Below the pieces are notes generated by a model. It made no database searches. It worked only from the letters and a program-made list of their open reading frames with translations, and was not told the DNA's origin. Source: Hippopus hippopus (Eukaryota > Mollusca > Bivalvia > Cardiida > Cardiidae). Taken from it: DNA of 64,000 nucleotides. Within the stretch, counting starts at the first letter, position 1. Each line of letters starts with the position of its first letter. The stretch spans positions 42,454,129-42,518,128 of the forward strand of contig OX328109.1 of the NCBI GenBank assembly GCA_946811185.2. Reading direction: 5' to 3'. Positions 62,979-64,000 of the stretch are shown here, in pieces. The translations under genes and the position numbers were made by a program.

Positions 62979-63432
62979 CCTTTATCACATAATCCAAAGG
63001 TTAAGGACATTAAAGACCCAGCTTTTTGAAAACATCATTGGAGACGGAGAAAATGCTATAGAATAGCATTTTCTTCATCACTCACGATGTTTTCTACCCT
63101 TCCAGAATCAAATTTCAATTTATGAGACCCAAGGGGTCCTGCGTGGCTCATTGGTAAAGTGGGGGACTCATAACCTGGAGGCCCTGGGTTCAATCTGCAC
63201 TGGATCCACTGGGTTTTTCGTGGGAGTATCCTTGGGCAAGACACTTCAGAGCCCTAGCCTAGTACTGTTAAAACTCAGGAAATGCATGAATATGTGAGCT
63301 GTCGCCGTGATATGACTGAAATAATGTTGACAGCGGCGTAAAACACCATTCAATTGTGAGACACATTTATTTTGTTGTCTGCAAATTTCAATTTGGACAA
63401 GTTTAAGATTTAATTGTTTGATAAAGAGTTAA
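62975..63432 (-). mobile_element. TPM interrupted by SINE-B
   Basis: TTAAACCTTTATCACATAAT at the left. The host sequence is split after TTTATGAGACCCA and resumes TGAGACACATTTATTTTG; right end TTTGATAAAGAGTTAA. Confidence 0.82.
63132..63356 (+). mobile_element. SINE-B, full length
   Basis: AGGGGTCCTGCGTGGCTCAT head, B box GGTTCAATCTG, linker GGGCAAGACACTTCAGAGC, and 3' GGCGTAAAACACCATTCAA. The flanking duplication is TGAGACCCA/TGAGACACA (63123-63131, 63357-63365), one mismatch. Confidence 0.9.
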
Positions 63433-63552
63433 ACATGGAATTGTTAGTTTAAGGGATTACAGATGAGTATTCAGTATACATGTATGTGTAGTTGTTTGGT
63501 TGCTTTATATGCTTTGGTCTTTGCATTCAGTGATCTTTGTTGGATTTAGTTT

Positions 63553-63730
63553 AGCCCTTTGCCAAATAATCCTTTGTTTGAAGGACATCTGAGGCAGAGA
63601 GCTATTGAAAACATAGTAGGTAGAGGAGAAAATGCTGGTAACCAGCAATTACCCCTTCTCCCACAATGTTTTTCATCCTTTCAAAGTCAAAAGACTACTC
63701 CAAAGTGTTGTCATCTGGTAAAGGGCAAAC
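63553..63730 (-). mobile_element. TPM, right side shortened
   Basis: AGCCCTTTGCCAAATAATCC, centre GGTAACCAGC, GTCATCTGGTAAAGGGCAAA. Confidence 0.7.
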
Positions 63731-63943
63731 TCTGTACCAGACATGTAAAGTTGAGATTCTTTTAAATTTAAAGCATATGTATACGATTCATTAAATATTG
63801 GTATTTGTCTCTGAAAAGGCAAAAAACATTTTGGGTAAACCGAGACAATGTTGGTCACCAGCATTTATTCCTTTTCCTACTTTGTTTCCAAAAGCCTTCT
63901 TGAAGGATTTTTTTAACGTGGAATTGTTTGGTGAGAAGCTAAC
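63728..63943 (+). mobile_element. TPM, chained, diverged
   Basis: AACTCTGTACCAGACATGTA at the left, centre GGTCACCAGC, TTGTTTGGTGAGAAGCTAA at the right. Confidence 0.7.
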
Positions 63944-64000
63944 TGAGATGTGTTGAATCCATGCTTCTGAAATGACATCCATGTAAAATGATTGCTTATA

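Overview
This is a piece of animal nuclear genome, AT-rich, poor in genes and very rich in transposons. The dispersed repeats suggest a bivalve mollusc, by recognition rather than by database search. These are tRNA-headed SINEs with (CAAT)n tails, elements that start with AGCTCACCTGAGCAC and end with GGCCATCATGGCCCTCTTGTT, and TTAA-flanked MITEs. No bacterial, plastid or rRNA genes are visible, and most open reading frames lie inside repeats.

One protein-coding gene can be assembled on the + strand. Exon 1 ends at 32501 and has its ATG at 32423. Exon 2 is a very large internal exon, 37391-40324. Exon 3 is a 33-nt microexon, 42630-42662. The proposed last exon is 54067-54098. All three introns are phase 1 and the joined CDS is 3078 nt (1025 aa plus stop). 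The long middle is disordered and Lys/Ser-rich. The C-terminal segment matches, from memory, the end of NUFIP2, the FMRP-interacting RNA-binding protein, in spacing and key residues. A second trace of coding sequence, 58835-59240, is an intronless, stop-broken copy of the first cyclin box of cyclin T.

The rest is layered transposon debris. (1) About 75 copies of one 229-bp MITE with TTAA target sites and a central palindrome of about 65 bp cover roughly a quarter of the window, often chained end to end through shared TTAA sites. (2) A 3035-bp element at 43067-46101 has TIRs of about 527 bp starting CACTGTG and a perfect 5-bp target duplication, the pattern of Transib/RAG-like transposons. (3) Several unrelated families (16892-18064, 21807-23600, 25616-28140, 35021-35313, 42011-42250, 46314-49300, 54209-54684) share a Helitron-like layout with end hairpins, a CTCTTGTT or CTCTAGTT 3' end and, often, a tandem-repeat core. 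(4) Two tRNA-derived SINE families share a 3' tail, and four copies carry clear target duplications. (5) Smaller MITE families include GAGCCATG elements with 4-bp A/T target sites, TTAAAGATGCCC elements, modules with an AGATCAGACTGC core, and a 1.2-kb TTAACCCTTTATATAC element that may be related to the source of the main MITE.

Nested insertions give relative ages: SINEs, a GC-rich element and Helitron-like elements interrupt older TTAA MITEs, while a younger TTAA MITE lies inside the GC-rich element.
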